Shown one piece after another: positions 35,918 to 46,302 of a stretch of DNA of 64,000 nt. The notes beneath the pieces were generated by a model. The model did no database searches, was not told the origin of the DNA, and saw only the letters and a program-made list of their open reading frames with translations. A program made the position numbers and the translations under genes. Source of the stretch: Nitrospira sp. CG24E (GTDB taxonomy: Bacteria > Nitrospirota > Nitrospiria > Nitrospirales > Nitrospiraceae); NCBI GenBank assembly GCA_002869895.2, contig NEWP02000011.1, forward strand, positions 18,241-82,240, written 5' to 3'. Positions within the stretch are counted from its first letter, which is position 1, and each line of letters starts with the position of its first letter.

Positions 35918-36717
35918 ATCCGTATGACCCGTTCTAGCAAAGCTTGCAATTGATGGAGCGGCACCATGTTGGGTCCGTCCGATAAGGCCTGGTCTGGATT
36001 GGGATGGACTTCCATGAAGAAACCATCCACTCCTGCGCCGGCTGCCGCACAGGCCAGTGGTTCGACAAATTCTCGCTGGCCGCTGGATTTCGTGCCTCCG
36101 CCGCCCGGCAGCTGCACACTATGGGTGGCATCGAAGACTACCGGGTAGCCGAAGCTCCGCAGAACGGGAAAAGACCGCATGTCGACGACGAGATTATTAT
36201 AGCCGAACGAGGACCCTCGTTCGGTCAGAATGATCCGTTTGTTTCCTGCCTCTTCGACTTTCTTGACCGCGTTACCCATTTCTTGGGGGGAGAGAAACTG
36301 CCCCTTTTTTACATTCACCACTTTGCCCGTCTTTGCCGCGGCAATGAGCAGGTCTGTCTGTCGGCAGAGAAAAGCGGGAATCTGCAGGATGTCCACAACC
36401 TTCCCTGCCTCGGTCGCCTGTTCTTCCGTATGGACATCGGTCAATACAGGAAGACCCAGTTGATCCTTCACCTTCTTCAGGACTGCCAGACCCTTTTCCA
36501 GACCCGGTCCACGATATGAAGTGATGGAGGTTCTGTTTGCCTTATCGAAAGACGATTTGAAGATATAGGGGATACCCAGAGACTTGGCAATCTCGGCAAT
36601 ACCCCTCGCCGTTTCCAGCACAAGCTGTTCACTCTCAATGACACAGGGTCCGGCAATCAAGAACGGCCGGTTGCCTGCACCGACGGTGAATGAACCAATG
36701 TGGACGTTGTGACTCAT
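35890..36717 (-). CDS. kdsA: 3-deoxy-8-phosphooctulonate synthase
   Basis: The product has the KdsA signatures [11 protein letters not shown] near residue 21, [10 protein letters not shown] near 53 and the C-terminal [17 protein letters not shown] metal-binding and substrate region. It condenses arabinose-5-phosphate with phosphoenolpyruvate. The 275-residue length is standard. It is separated from pyrG upstream by a palindromic repeat and overlaps kdsD downstream. Confidence 0.96.
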   Translation of the reverse strand: MSHNVHIGSFTVGAGNRPFLIAGPCVIESEQLVLETARGIAEIAKSLGIPYIFKSSFDKANRTSITSYRGPGLEKGLAVLKKVKDQLGLPVLTDVHTEEQATEAGKVVDILQIPAFLCRQTDLLIAAAKTGKVVNVKKGQFLSPQEMGNAVKKVEEAGNKRIILTERGSSFGYNNLVVDMRSFPVLRSFGYPVVFDATHSVQLPGGGGTKSSGQREFVEPLACAAAGAGVDGFFMEVHPNPDQALSDGPNMVPLHQLQALLERVIRICDASQPRR

Positions 36718-36739
36718 CTTCTCATTTCTTCGCTACACG

Positions 36740-36765
36740 GGATACTCAAAGTTAACTTTCAGCTC
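36740..36765. repeat. Miniature palindrome related to family 1
   Basis: GGATACTCAAAGTT and AACTTTCAGCTCC meet at a perfect 12-base palindrome AAAGTTAACTTT. The TACTC-AAA and TTTC-AG flanks match family-1 arms, as if the loop had been lost. It lies just before the full copy at 36768. Confidence 0.5.
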
Positions 36766-36767
36766 CT

Positions 36768-36895
36768 GGTGAGATGCTCAAACCAGTTTTTCAGCAAGGC
36801 CGCAGGCGAGTCGAAACCGGAAGCGTACCCTCTGGGTACGTTGAGGATTTCGACGAACCGAGAACGACGCTGAAAGCTGGTTTCAGCATCTCACC
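36768..36895. repeat. Palindromic repeat, family 1, copy b, abutting the pyrG stop
   Basis: GGTGAGATGCT-C-AAACCAG and CTGGTTT-C-AGCATCTCACC pair over 18 of 19 positions, with one C-C mismatch as in copy a. The core has CAGCAAGGCCGCAGGCG and a CGTACCC/GGGTACG hairpin. The outer edge is the base next to the pyrG stop codon. Confidence 0.9.
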
Positions 36896-38497
36896 TCAGT
36901 GACCGCATTTGCGCCGCAAAGCCGCTCCTACAAAGCCACTAAATAACGGGTGTGGGTGGTGTGGCCGCGAATGATACTCCGGATGGAATTGCGTCGCCAG
37001 GAACCAGGGATGGTCTTTCAGTTCGATGATCTCGACAAGTCGTCCGTCCGGCGAAAGCCCGCTCAACACAAATCCCTTGGCGAGTAATGCCTCGCGGTAC
37101 TGGTTGTTGAACTCGTATCGGTGCCGATGACGTTCCCGTACTTCGCTTACCCCGTACATCTTTTGGGCCAACGTTCCCTCTCCGAGCATACAGACATAGG
37201 ACCCCAGCCGCATCGTCCCGCCCTTGTCGCTGACGGACTGTTGATCCGACATCAAATGAATGACCGGATAGGGTGAGGCCTCGTCAAACTCGGCGCTGTT
37301 TGCGCCGGCCAGCCCTGCGACATTCCGGGCAAATTCGATCGTGGCGCATTGCATACCCAGACAGAGGCCGAGAAACGGAATCTGATGTTCCCGTGCGTAA
37401 CGAATGGCGGCGATTTTTCCTTCGATCCCGCGCGTGCCGAACCCGCCGGGAACCAGGATGCCATCGACCTCCCGCAGGATACGCTCGGTCCCTTCCCGTT
37501 CAATCTCCTCCGACTCAATCCACTGGATGTTCACCCGCGTTTCATGGTCGATGCCGCCATGGACCAACGATTCGGAGAGACTCTTGTAACATTCCTTCAA
37601 ACCCGCATACTTACCGACCAGCGCGATTGAGACTTCGTGCTTGGGATACTTGATCTTCTGAACCATCGCATCCCATTCGCGCAAGTTCGGCGGACCGGTC
37701 TTGAGCTGGAGCAGCCGCACGATCAGCTCGTCCAGCCCTTCCTTTCGAAACACGATCGGCACCTCATAGATCGTCTCCACGTCCTTGGCCGTAATGACCG
37801 CGTCTTTCTCGACGTTACAAAACATTGCGATCTTGCCTTTGAGTTCTGGCGGCAGATAGCGATCGGTCCGGCAGAGAAGAATGTGCGGCTGAATACCGAT
37901 CTCCCGGAGCTTGTTGACAGAGTGCTGTGTCGGTTTAGTCTTCAGCTCACCGGCTGTGCCGATGTAGGGTACCAGCGTGAGATGGACATAGAGCACGTTC
38001 TCACGGCCCACGTCATAGGGCATCTGACGAATCGCTTCGAGGAAGGGTAAGCTCTCGATGTCGCCAACCGTACCGCCGATCTCCACGATCGTTACGTCCA
38101 TTCCCTGAGAAATGCGCATGATGCACTGTTTAATCTCGTCCGTAACATGCGGAACCACCTGCACGGTCCCGCCAAGGTAGTCGCCGCGGCGCTCTTTCGT
38201 GATGACCGAATGGTAGATCCTGCCGGTTGTATAGTTATTTTCTTTGGTGAGAGTCAGGGAGGTATATCGTTCATAATGGCCCAGATCCAGGTCTGTTTCC
38301 GCACCGTCGTTCGTTACGTAGACTTCCCCATGCTGATAGGGATTCATCGTGCCGGGATCGACGTTGATGTAGGGATCGAGCTTCAGAAAGGTGATCTTGA
38401 GGCCGCGGCTCTCCATCAGATTGCCGATCGACGCCGAAGCCAACCCTTTTCCCAGGGATGAGACGACGCCACCGGTGACGAATATGAACTTGCTCAT
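36896..38497 (-). CDS. pyrG: CTP synthase
   Basis: The N-terminal synthetase domain begins [19 protein letters not shown]. The C-terminal glutamine amidotransferase domain has the nucleophile Cys in LGLCLGMQC and the His-Glu pair in [10 protein letters not shown]. It makes CTP from UTP, and the adjacent kdsB uses CTP to activate Kdo. I chose the ATG at 38497 (533 residues), with GGAG six bases before it. The frame extends to 38539. Confidence 0.95.
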   Translation of the reverse strand: MSKFIFVTGGVVSSLGKGLASASIGNLMESRGLKITFLKLDPYINVDPGTMNPYQHGEVYVTNDGAETDLDLGHYERYTSLTLTKENNYTTGRIYHSVITKERRGDYLGGTVQVVPHVTDEIKQCIMRISQGMDVTIVEIGGTVGDIESLPFLEAIRQMPYDVGRENVLYVHLTLVPYIGTAGELKTKPTQHSVNKLREIGIQPHILLCRTDRYLPPELKGKIAMFCNVEKDAVITAKDVETIYEVPIVFRKEGLDELIVRLLQLKTGPPNLREWDAMVQKIKYPKHEVSIALVGKYAGLKECYKSLSESLVHGGIDHETRVNIQWIESEEIEREGTERILREVDGILVPGGFGTRGIEGKIAAIRYAREHQIPFLGLCLGMQCATIEFARNVAGLAGANSAEFDEASPYPVIHLMSDQQSVSDKGGTMRLGSYVCMLGEGTLAQKMYGVSEVRERHRHRYEFNNQYREALLAKGFVLSGLSPDGRLVEIIELKDHPWFLATQFHPEYHSRPHHPHPLFSGFVGAALRRKCGH

Positions 38498-38543
38498 CGT
38501 GGTCTCCATCCGTTGCGATCGGATAATTCTGACCCGCATCCTG

Positions 38544-39332
38544 TCATGATCGGATCGACGTTTGAGCCTGCCTGTTCAGCTCAAGCAGTCGCAATGTCTC
38601 GCTCACCGACACGGCATCCGCCGGGGTATCGACCCGCAGTGATTCCTGCTTGGTTTCCCAGACTCGAATGGGAATGCCATACTCCAGTGCGCGCAGCTGT
38701 TCCAACTTCTCTGCATCCTCCAGCACACCTGTCGGTAGCGCCGCTAGGTTCAACAGTGTCTCACGGGTATAGATGTAGACTCCCAAGTGGATATAGTGCA
38801 ATCCTTCCCTGACTCGCCTGCTGGGATCATCACGCACCAGCGGAATCGGCGCGCGCGAAAAGTACAGAGCCTGGCCATGCGAATCGGTCACCACCTTAAC
38901 GACGGCTGGATTCTGCAGATCGTCGCTGGACGTAATGGCACGCTTGAGCGTCCCCATCACGGCACCGGACTCGACGAACGGTTCAATGAGATCCGCCAAC
39001 AGTTCCGGGTCGACCGGAATCTCGTCCCCTTGCAGATCGACGAAGAGCCCACCTGTGCGAGAGCGGGCGACGGCAGCCACGCGGTCGGTCCCGGTTCGAA
39101 ACTCGCCTGCCATCAAGATTGCTTGTCCGCCGAACTGCTCGACAACCTGCTTAATCCGCTCATCGTCGGTGGCGACTAAAACACCCGTGACCACAGGACA
39201 GGCTGCCGCCTGTTCATACACATGCTGGATCATAGGTTTCCGCCCGAGCATGGCAAGGGGCTTTCCCGGAAAACGGGAAGACCCGTAGCGGGCCGGAATC
39301 ACCACCGTAACGGACGGTGACGCCTTAGTCAT
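38544..39332 (-). CDS. kdsB: 3-deoxy-manno-octulosonate cytidylyltransferase
   Basis: The nucleotidyltransferase signature [18 protein letters not shown] begins near residue 8 from the ATG at 39332, and the VDLQGDEI motif is near residue 95. The enzyme forms CMP-Kdo for lipopolysaccharide. The ATG overlaps the end of the heptose kinase gene by eight bases, and the earlier in-frame start at 39407 lies well inside that gene. The 262-residue length is normal. Confidence 0.94.
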   Translation of the reverse strand: MTKASPSVTVVIPARYGSSRFPGKPLAMLGRKPMIQHVYEQAAACPVVTGVLVATDDERIKQVVEQFGGQAILMAGEFRTGTDRVAAVARSRTGGLFVDLQGDEIPVDPELLADLIEPFVESGAVMGTLKRAITSSDDLQNPAVVKVVTDSHGQALYFSRAPIPLVRDDPSRRVREGLHYIHLGVYIYTRETLLNLAALPTGVLEDAEKLEQLRALEYGIPIRVWETKQESLRVDTPADAVSVSETLRLLELNRQAQTSIRS

Positions 39333-40386
39333 TACCGAGAGCCTCCGAGAGCTGCTGCGACGAGAGGGTCGCAGTACCGACCATGCCGACAACGATGCCG
39401 GCTGCATGGTTGGCTAATATCGCGGCATCTTTCACGGAAGCGCCGGTCGACAGAGCAAGCGCCAATGTCCCAATCACCGTATCTCCGGCACCGGTGACAT
39501 CGAACACTTGGCGGGCCTGCGTCGGAATGTGCCAAGAAGCACCCTCTCCCTCATAAAGACTCATTCCCTTTTCTCCGCGTGTGATGAGCACCGCCTGGCA
39601 CCCTAACCGCTGCCGTATGATTGCGCCTGCTTCATTGTTGGCCTGATCATCATCCCCATGCACACCGGCAGCCTGTGTCGCTTCAAGATGGTTCGGTGTG
39701 ATGATCGTCGCCCCTTTATAGTAACTGAAGTGTTCGACTTTTGGATCGACGACCAACGGTATTCCACGAGTTGTCGCGAGCCTGGTGATCTCCGACATCA
39801 GCGTGGCGCTCACCACCCCCTTGGCATAGTCCGAGACCACGAGACAGGACAATTCGCGCAGTCGAGACTCCACGTAACGCAAAATCCGCCGTTGCATCGC
39901 CGGCTTGAGTTCCGCGCGGCGCTCCACGTCGTACCGCACAATTTGCTGATTATGCGCAATAACGCGAGACTTTCTGGTGGTCGGGCGGTCTTGGTCGATC
40001 ACGACCCCTCCACGCGCTGCACGTGTCGTTCCCAGCTCTTTGAGGAGCATCCTGCCGCTTTCATCCGAACCGATGACGCCGCAGAGATCCGCCTTCCCCC
40101 CCAGAGCCAGGATGTTATTGAAGACATTCGCGGCGCCACCGAGCTTGAAGGACTCGGAATCGACATGAACCACCGGAACCGGGGCTTCCGGCGAAATGCG
40201 GCTCACTCGGCCCCATATGTAATGGTCGAGAATCAGGTCTCCGATCACGAGCACGGAGGCTTGCGGAAACCTCGCGATGTATTGTCGAAGCACTTTAGGG
40301 GACGCCACAGTCCCGACCTGAGAGCCGGGACCCGATGCCGGGCGCGTGACTTTCCCTATTGGATTGCTTTGCCGAATCGATCCCAT
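39325..40386 (-). CDS. D-glycero-beta-D-manno-heptose-7-phosphate kinase (RfaE domain I)
   Basis: The protein is a PfkB-family sugar kinase with LVIGDLILDHYIWGRVSRIS near residue 45 and the catalytic DVTGAGDTVIG motif near residue 290. It carries only the kinase domain of RfaE/HldE, so the adenylyltransferase must be encoded elsewhere. The enzyme makes heptose bisphosphate for the core of lipopolysaccharide. The ATG at 40386 has GGAG at good spacing. A longer frame to 40479 lies within lepB. Confidence 0.9.
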   Translation of the reverse strand: MGSIRQSNPIGKVTRPASGPGSQVGTVASPKVLRQYIARFPQASVLVIGDLILDHYIWGRVSRISPEAPVPVVHVDSESFKLGGAANVFNNILALGGKADLCGVIGSDESGRMLLKELGTTRAARGGVVIDQDRPTTRKSRVIAHNQQIVRYDVERRAELKPAMQRRILRYVESRLRELSCLVVSDYAKGVVSATLMSEITRLATTRGIPLVVDPKVEHFSYYKGATIITPNHLEATQAAGVHGDDDQANNEAGAIIRQRLGCQAVLITRGEKGMSLYEGEGASWHIPTQARQVFDVTGAGDTVIGTLALALSTGASVKDAAILANHAAGIVVGMVGTATLSSQQLSEALGND

Positions 40387-41135
40387 CTGACCCACTCCGT
40401 CAGTTGTCCCTGCCCATTCCATGACCAGTAAATACGAAACGCCTTCCCACGGATCTTCTCCTCGCGCACGAATCCCCAAAACCGGCTGTCCAGACTTTGG
40501 TCGCGGTTGTCGCCCATCACAAAATAGGCGCCATCAGGCACCGTCACCGGTCCAAAATTGTCGCGTGGATTGATCGTGCCATCGATGACTCCCGGATCGA
40601 TCCGTTGCGTAAAGGGTTTATCATTGAGCTCCACTCCGTTCACCAACACGGCCTTATTACGAAGCTGGACCGTATCGCCCGGCGTCCCGACAATCCGTTT
40701 AATGAAATCTTTTTCCTCGTCTTCTGGAAATCGAAATACAATGATGTCTCCCCGCTGCGGCTTGCCGAATTCGATAAGGGCTTGCGATGCAAAGCAGTTG
40801 ATAGGCGGGAAGACCGCCTGGAACTTACATTGGCTGGGCCATTGAATGCCGTAGGACAATTTGCTGACCAGGATATGGTCCCCAATCAATAACGTCGGAA
40901 TCATCGAGCCGGAAGGAATCTTAAAGGCCTGGACAACGAACACCCGAATTGCAAAGGCCAGGAGCATGGCTACGACAATGGCCTCTGCATATTCGCGAAA
41001 GAGAGACTTCCTGCCGGAGGGCAACACAGCCGATGGTTCGGCGAAGACCACCGGCGCTCCTGGGACATCCGTCCGCCTCGGTTGGGCCGTGGGCCTGAGG
41101 TCGTCCGATGGAGGGAGTTTCGTCTCTCCGCTCAT
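40356..41135 (-). CDS. lepB: Signal peptidase I
   Basis: The catalytic serine is in [14 protein letters not shown] and the lysine in [14 protein letters not shown]. The conserved box [18 protein letters not shown] is present. One membrane segment (about residues 48-68) follows a 45-residue cytosolic, Pro-rich N terminus. It removes signal peptides from exported proteins. The start overlaps the lepA stop by four bases (ATGA), the usual lepA-lepB coupling. Confidence 0.95.
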   Translation of the reverse strand: MSGETKLPPSDDLRPTAQPRRTDVPGAPVVFAEPSAVLPSGRKSLFREYAEAIVVAMLLAFAIRVFVVQAFKIPSGSMIPTLLIGDHILVSKLSYGIQWPSQCKFQAVFPPINCFASQALIEFGKPQRGDIIVFRFPEDEEKDFIKRIVGTPGDTVQLRNKAVLVNGVELNDKPFTQRIDPGVIDGTINPRDNFGPVTVPDGAYFVMGDNRDQSLDSRFWGFVREEKIRGKAFRIYWSWNGQGQLTEWVRWDRFGKAIQ

Positions 41136-42931
41136 TCCTCACCGACTTTCAAGATGGCGAGAAAAGCCTCTTGCGGCACTTCCACGCTTCCCACCGATTT
41201 CATACGCTTTTTTCCTTCTTTCTGCTTCTCGAGGAGCTTGCGTTTTCGCGTAATATCGCCGCCGTAGCATTTTGCAAGCACGTTCTTCTTCATCGCACCG
41301 ATCGTCTCACGCGCGATAATCTTGCTCCCAATCGCCGCCTGAATGGCGATCTCATACATCTGCCTGGGAATGAGTTCCTTCATTTTCTCGGCGAGCTGAC
41401 GCCCGCGCTGAATCGAACGGTCTTTATGGGTGATAAACGACAAGGCATCGACGGCCTCGCCGTTCAATAAAATATCGAGTCTCACAAGATCGGACACCCG
41501 ATAGCCAAGCACCTCATAGTCGAGCGACGCATAGCCCTGTGTGCGCGACTTGAGTTTGTCATAGAAATCGAGAATCACTTCGTTGAGCGGCAACTCATAG
41601 CTGATCATCACCCGCGTCGGATCGAGAAAATGCATGCTCCGTTGAATACCCCGGCGTTCCTGACAGAGTTGGAGGATGGCCCCCATATACCGTTCCGGCG
41701 TGATGACCGAGGCCAGGATAAACGGCTCCTCAAATGAGTCGATGCTGCTGGGAGGAGGCAGCTGCGACGGATTATTGACCTCCAATACCTCACCCTTGGT
41801 CGTCAGCACACGGTAGACAACCGTTGGGGCGGTGGTAAGAAGCGTCAGATTATATTCGCGCTCGAGTCGCTCCTGAATAATTTCCATGTGCAGAAGACCT
41901 AAGAAACCGCAGCGAAACCCGAACCCAAGGGCGAGGGACGTCTCCGGCTCGTACACGAACGAAGAATCGTTCAACCGTAGTTTGACCAGCGCATCCCGCA
42001 AATCCTCGTATCGGCCCGTGTCGGTGGGATAGAGCCCGCAAAAGACGAGCGGTTTCACTTCTTTGTACCCGGGGAAGGGAACATTCGTCGGCGATACCGC
42101 ATCCGTTAGGGTATCACCGATCTTGACGTCTGCGACTTCCCGCATGTTCGCACAGAGATAGCCGACTTCGCCGGTCAGCAACTCGGTCTTCTTAGTCCGT
42201 TTTGGGGTGAATTGGCCGACTTCCATCACTTCGAAGGTCCGTTCATTCGACATGACTTTGATCTTCATCCCAGGCCGCAGGGATCCGTCCACGACTCTCG
42301 TCAACACGATGACTCCCTGATAATTGTCGAACCAGGAGTCGAAAATGAGCGCCTTGAGCGGCGCTTGGGAATCGCCGGATGGCGGGGGAATCTTGGCGAT
42401 AACCGCCTCCAGCACCTCCGGCACACCCCGTCCCTCTTTCGCGCTGATTGGCAACGCATCCGTGGAGTCCAGCATCAACACGTCGGAAATCGATTGTTTG
42501 GTGCCTTCCACATCGGCGCTCGCAAGATCGACCTTGTTGATGACCGGAATGATCGTCAGGTTATTGGCCATTGCCAGATTCACATTGGCAATCGTCTGGG
42601 CCTGGACCCCCTGGGTCGCATCGACGAGCAAGAGCGCTCCTTCGCATGCCGCCAAACTACGCGAGACCTCATAGGTAAAGTCGACGTGACCCGGCGTATC
42701 GATCAGATGCAAGGCGTAGGTCTTCCCATCCTTCGCCCGATACTTGACCGCGACCGAATGGGCCTTGATCGTGATCCCTCGTTCACGCTCCAGGTCCATC
42801 GCATCGAGAATCTGGTCTTTCGATTCGCGGGCCGTGACAGCGCCCGTGGCTTCGAGGAACCGGTCAGCGAGAGTAGATTTGCCGTGATCGATATGGGCAA
42901 TAATCGAGAAATTGCGTATAAGGCTTTGCAA
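41132..42931 (-). CDS. lepA: Elongation factor 4 (LepA)
   Basis: The GTPase P-loop [13 protein letters not shown] is at the N terminus, the DTPGHVDF and NKVDLASAD motifs follow, and the LepA-specific C-terminal domain is complete at 599 residues. LepA acts on ribosomes during initiation or under stress. The start codon is TTG, with a weak TTAGGA upstream. It heads the minus-strand run lepA-lepB-hldA-kdsB-pyrG. Confidence 0.96.
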   Translation of the reverse strand: MQSLIRNFSIIAHIDHGKSTLADRFLEATGAVTARESKDQILDAMDLERERGITIKAHSVAVKYRAKDGKTYALHLIDTPGHVDFTYEVSRSLAACEGALLLVDATQGVQAQTIANVNLAMANNLTIIPVINKVDLASADVEGTKQSISDVLMLDSTDALPISAKEGRGVPEVLEAVIAKIPPPSGDSQAPLKALIFDSWFDNYQGVIVLTRVVDGSLRPGMKIKVMSNERTFEVMEVGQFTPKRTKKTELLTGEVGYLCANMREVADVKIGDTLTDAVSPTNVPFPGYKEVKPLVFCGLYPTDTGRYEDLRDALVKLRLNDSSFVYEPETSLALGFGFRCGFLGLLHMEIIQERLEREYNLTLLTTAPTVVYRVLTTKGEVLEVNNPSQLPPPSSIDSFEEPFILASVITPERYMGAILQLCQERRGIQRSMHFLDPTRVMISYELPLNEVILDFYDKLKSRTQGYASLDYEVLGYRVSDLVRLDILLNGEAVDALSFITHKDRSIQRGRQLAEKMKELIPRQMYEIAIQAAIGSKIIARETIGAMKKNVLAKCYGGDITRKRKLLEKQKEGKKRMKSVGSVEVPQEAFLAILKVGEE

Positions 42932-43050
42932 ATCCTAACTCATTTCCCAATAAAATCGGTTCATTATAGTTACTGCCCCCGAAGTTGTCAAAGCAATCAC
43001 CCCCCTCGTATACTCTCCATCGCACCTTATTCCTACGGACACTGTCAAAG

Positions 43051-43118
43051 GTCATTGGTCATAGGTCCATCAGGCAAAAACTCCTTCCGGCCCTGACGAT
43101 TGACCAATGACTATTGAC
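43051..43118. repeat. Inverted arrays of a 7-base unit upstream of bioA
   Basis: GTCATTGGTCATAGGTC (43051-43067) faces GATTGACCAATGACTATTGAC (43098-43118). GTCATTGGTCA and TGACCAATGAC pair perfectly over 11 bases, and each arm is made of seven-base near-repeats. Confidence 0.7.
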
Positions 43119-43134
43119 GCTCGACCCAACGATT

Positions 43135-44523
43135 ATGGCTCGACCACCTTCTACCAGACAGCTAATCGACTGGGATCGCCGATTCCTCTGGCACCCCTTT
43201 ACCCAAATGCAGGAATGGGAACAGGAGGACCCGCTGATTATCGAACGTGGGAAGGGCTCCTACCTGATCGATACCCAAGGGAAACGGTATCTCGATGGAA
43301 CCTCATCCATCTGGGTCAATCTCCATGGCCATCGCCATCCAACGCTCGACCGGGCGATCAAGCAGCAGCTGGATAAGATCGCCCATTCATCGCTGTTCGG
43401 GCTCTCCAACCCACCAGCAATTGAACTTGCGCGAGCATTGATTCGAATCGTGCCCAAAGGCCTGACGCGAGTATTTTACTCCGACGATGGATCGACCGCG
43501 GTCGAAATCGCCCTCAAAATGGCGGTCCAGTACTGGCAGCTACGACGGCCTGAAGCCGGCCCAAAAAACACGTTTCTCCATCTGAAGCTGGCCTACCATG
43601 GCGATACCGTCGGCGCCGTCAGCGTGGGTAACATCGACCTCTTCCATGGGCGATTCAAGTCGCTGCTGTTCCCCACCGCCGAAGCCGACCCACCCTATTG
43701 CTATCGTTGCCCGCTCAATCTGACCTTCCCTTCCTGCCGGATGGCCTGCGTCGATCCGATTGAACGGATTCTCAAAGAACGTCACCGTGAGCTGGCGGGT
43801 TTCATCATCGAGCCGCTGGTACAAGCAGCTGCGGGGATGCTCACCTCTCCTCCCGGCTATCTCAAAAAAATTCGCGAACTCTGCACCAAGTACAATGTCC
43901 TCCTCATTGCCGATGAAGTCGCCACCGGATTCGGGCGCACAGGGAAAATGTTCGCCTGCCAGCATGAGGGGGTTACGCCCGACTTGATGACGATCAGCAA
44001 AGGGTTGACCGGCGGCTACATGCCGTTGGCCGCCACGCTTACCACCGATGAAATCTACAAAGCTTTTCTCGGTAGATACGCAGACTTCAAAACCTTCTTT
44101 CACGGACACAGTTACACAGGCAATCCGCTCGGCTGCGCCGTGGCACTGGCCAATATCGACATCTTCCGGAAGGAAAAGACGCTCGCCAAGCTGCAACCCA
44201 AGATCAAGGCAATGGCGCGGCTACTCCAGCCGCTCCGGCAACTGCCCCATGTGGGGGAAATCAGGCAACAGGGATTCATCGTGGCGATTGAGTTGGTGGA
44301 GGATAAGCAAACGAAGAAGCCCTATCGGCTCGAAGAGCGGGTCGGACATCGAGTATCGATGGAGGCGCGTAGCCGAGGGCTCTTGCTCCGCCCCATCGGC
44401 AATGTCATCGTCCTCATGCCACCTCTCAGCACGTCACTCACAGAACTCAGAAACATGGTCGAAATTCTGAGGGAAGCCATCGAAGCCGTTACCGTTGCCC
44501 CTCAGGCTAATGTTGACTCATAA
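43135..44523 (+). CDS. bioA: Adenosylmethionine-8-amino-7-oxononanoate aminotransferase
   Basis: The product is a class III PLP aminotransferase. The PLP lysine lies in MTISKGLTGGYMPLAATL near residue 285, and WHPFTQMQEW near residue 20 is typical of BioA. It makes 7,8-diaminopelargonate in biotin synthesis. I prefer the ATG at 43135. The TTG at 43114 would add seven residues and lies in the repeat. No other biotin genes adjoin, and no BirA-type operator is evident. Confidence 0.9.
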   Translation: MARPPSTRQLIDWDRRFLWHPFTQMQEWEQEDPLIIERGKGSYLIDTQGKRYLDGTSSIWVNLHGHRHPTLDRAIKQQLDKIAHSSLFGLSNPPAIELARALIRIVPKGLTRVFYSDDGSTAVEIALKMAVQYWQLRRPEAGPKNTFLHLKLAYHGDTVGAVSVGNIDLFHGRFKSLLFPTAEADPPYCYRCPLNLTFPSCRMACVDPIERILKERHRELAGFIIEPLVQAAAGMLTSPPGYLKKIRELCTKYNVLLIADEVATGFGRTGKMFACQHEGVTPDLMTISKGLTGGYMPLAATLTTDEIYKAFLGRYADFKTFFHGHSYTGNPLGCAVALANIDIFRKEKTLAKLQPKIKAMARLLQPLRQLPHVGEIRQQGFIVAIELVEDKQTKKPYRLEERVGHRVSMEARSRGLLLRPIGNVIVLMPPLSTSLTELRNMVEILREAIEAVTVAPQANVDS

Positions 44524-44531
44524 AGCAAGAG

Positions 44532-44629
44532 GAGGGAGCGGCCAGGTGCCCTCCTTGCTCGCAGAACGCGCACGATAAAGCTATGCTCGTTCGATGCGCG
44601 CAGTAGAGGGCAGCCTTGACCGCTCCCTC
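44532..44629. repeat. Palindromic repeat, family 2, copy A, just after bioA
   Basis: GAGGGAGCGG (44532-44541) pairs perfectly with CCGCTCCCTC (44620-44629), and TGCCCTC pairs with GAGGGCA further in. The core is TGCTCGCAGAACGCGCAC, a variable part, then CTCGTTCGATGCGCGCAG. It begins eight bases after the bioA stop. Confidence 0.85.
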
Positions 44630-44679
44630 AAATCCACATTACTGAGGAAGAGAAAGGGAAGGCTGCCTGGCGATTCCCA

Positions 44680-44728
44680 GTGCTCACACAACGCGCGGTT
44701 GCAGACTCCCCTCGTTGATGCGCGCACA
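44680..44728. repeat. Core of a family-2 repeat, copy B, without clear arms
   Basis: GTGCTCACACAACGCGCGG, a variable part, and CTCGTTGATGCGCGCAC match the family-2 core. The flanks do not pair well, so this looks like a decayed copy. It lies in the same 325-base gap as copy A. Confidence 0.65.
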
Positions 44729-44848
44729 TGTCATGGACCAAGATGCCCCCGAAAAAGTACAATGAGCTAGTTTCCTCACTGTGATCGCACTTTCAATTCG
44801 TGTCGGGATACGGGATGTCTCGGAAGGCCCCTCAATCAAAGGTAACGC

Positions 44849-45766
44849 ATGCAGCCTTTTTCCATTCGTCACAGTAAGGCACTTCTGGAACAGCGCATTC
44901 GGGTCTCGATGAAGGACCGTTTGCGCGTGCGCCTGTGGATGACCATCCAGAAATACAATGAGGGCTATTGGTACCAGCCAGACACCTCAGATAATTGGTC
45001 ATCACAAACGAACCATCTCGAGCAAACAGAGGGTAAGTTGAAGCGGCTTCTTGGACTACCTGAACTGAGATCGCGCGCCGCCGAAGAAGCAGTTGGGATT
45101 GAAGGGTACTTCATGAAAGGATATCCATCATGTGCCCTTGAGGTAACCGAGCAATTCACAGAGGAATTAGCTACATACGGTGACTCTGGGAAGGAAAACG
45201 CGGCGAGGTTTCAAGCAGAAGTAAACGAAGCAATGATTGATTTCGAGTGTGCATGGCGCCTCTCTGATGGGCGATTTTTCCAAATCGATACTGAATTCTT
45301 TCACGGGGAGATCGTCCAGAAGGGCGAAGATGTGTTACGGGAGAAAGGCTTTGAGGGGGCCCACGATGAGTTTCGGGAATCCCGCGAGGATCTTTCGGAC
45401 GGAAAAACCAAAGATGTCATTCTCAAGGCATTTAAAAGCTTCGAGAGTACGTTGAAGACTGTGACGAACAAGCAGAGCGGAGATGTAAGCGATTTACTCC
45501 GGCTGTTCCGAGAAGATGGATTTCTTGATGACATTTCAGAAGCACAGGCAAAGGCGATGGGCAAGCAAGTACTTGCGTCTATTGCGACGCTACGGAATGA
45601 GCTTGCGGGACACGGACAGGGAAATGCAATCTTAGAAGTGCCACGCCCATATGCTGTTCTTGCCTTACACTTAGCTGGATCTTTAAACCAATTCATCGTG
45701 GCTCAATATTTGAGAAAAGCAACCATGACGCCAAAAACATCAGGGCCAACCGAAAAATCTCAATAA
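44849..45766 (+). CDS. Putative Abi_C/HEPN-like abortive-infection protein, 305 aa
   Basis: The C-terminal half carries SIATLRNELAGHGQG, in which R249 and H255 match the R-x(4-6)-H signature of HEPN ribonucleases and the RN-GHG pattern of the Abi_C domain. The N-terminal half is helical and charged and I do not recognise it. Such proteins act in phage defence by cutting RNA after infection. The gene looks more AT-rich than its neighbours and sits between repeats and a toxin-antitoxin pair, which suggests horizontal origin. The activity is inferred from the motif only. Confidence 0.65.
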   Translation: MQPFSIRHSKALLEQRIRVSMKDRLRVRLWMTIQKYNEGYWYQPDTSDNWSSQTNHLEQTEGKLKRLLGLPELRSRAAEEAVGIEGYFMKGYPSCALEVTEQFTEELATYGDSGKENAARFQAEVNEAMIDFECAWRLSDGRFFQIDTEFFHGEIVQKGEDVLREKGFEGAHDEFRESREDLSDGKTKDVILKAFKSFESTLKTVTNKQSGDVSDLLRLFREDGFLDDISEAQAKAMGKQVLASIATLRNELAGHGQGNAILEVPRPYAVLALHLAGSLNQFIVAQYLRKATMTPKTSGPTEKSQ

Positions 45767-45863
45767 GACAGAGTTATGGTTGCTGCTGGAGGAGAAAAGG
45801 GATCGGGAGTCTTTTCATGATCGGGTCGCGGCGATTTCAAACTACGAGTACCGGGTTTGCACT

Positions 45864-45878
45864 ATGCAGGCTATAGTT
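45864..45878. repeat. Family-4 repeat end overlapping the vapC stop
   Basis: ATGCAGGCTATAGTT is identical to the end of the palindrome at 47964-47978. The TAG stop of vapC is read within it. Confidence 0.65.
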
Positions 45879-46302
45879 GCTTCGGCAGAACTGTAAATCC
45901 TTCGCGCTGGGCGGCTTCGCGTAAGCGGTGATCCAGACAGACAAACTCATGCCCGGAGGCTTGCCCATTGGCCCACACGATGGCAGCTGCCAATTGCATG
46001 GCATCGGCGGCTCGGAGCGGATGCAAGAGCAGGACGCGACCTGCCTGCTCTCGAACGACGATGCTCGGCTCAATTTCCGTCCATGCAGCCATTAAGGCAT
46101 TCAACACGGATCGAGCCTGCATCTCGTCTGCAGAAGTAAGCGCCTCTTCACGCCGTAATCGGGCCAAGGCGGAATAGCATTCCACCGCCGTTCCCCACCA
46201 CGCAACCACAGCGCCGTCTCGTGCACTGAGTCTCTTCAAGTTGAGCGTGTGCGGCTCCTGAAGACAGAGTGGTAACACGGCTGACGCATCCCAGAACTTC
46301 AT
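45871..46302 (-). CDS. vapC: VapC-type PIN-domain toxin
   Basis: The 143-residue PIN domain retains the acidic residues D5 (WDAS), E41 (AVECYSA), D100 (RAADAMQ) and D124 (CLDHRLREAA). VapC toxins are Mg-dependent ribonucleases, usually cutting tRNA or rRNA, held inactive by the antitoxin. The ATG overlaps the antitoxin stop by four bases, the normal order and coupling for this toxin type. The stop codon falls in a repeat terminus. Confidence 0.9.
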   Translation of the reverse strand: MKFWDASAVLPLCLQEPHTLNLKRLSARDGAVVAWWGTAVECYSALARLRREEALTSADEMQARSVLNALMAAWTEIEPSIVVREQAGRVLLLHPLRAADAMQLAAAIVWANGQASGHEFVCLDHRLREAAQREGFTVLPKQL

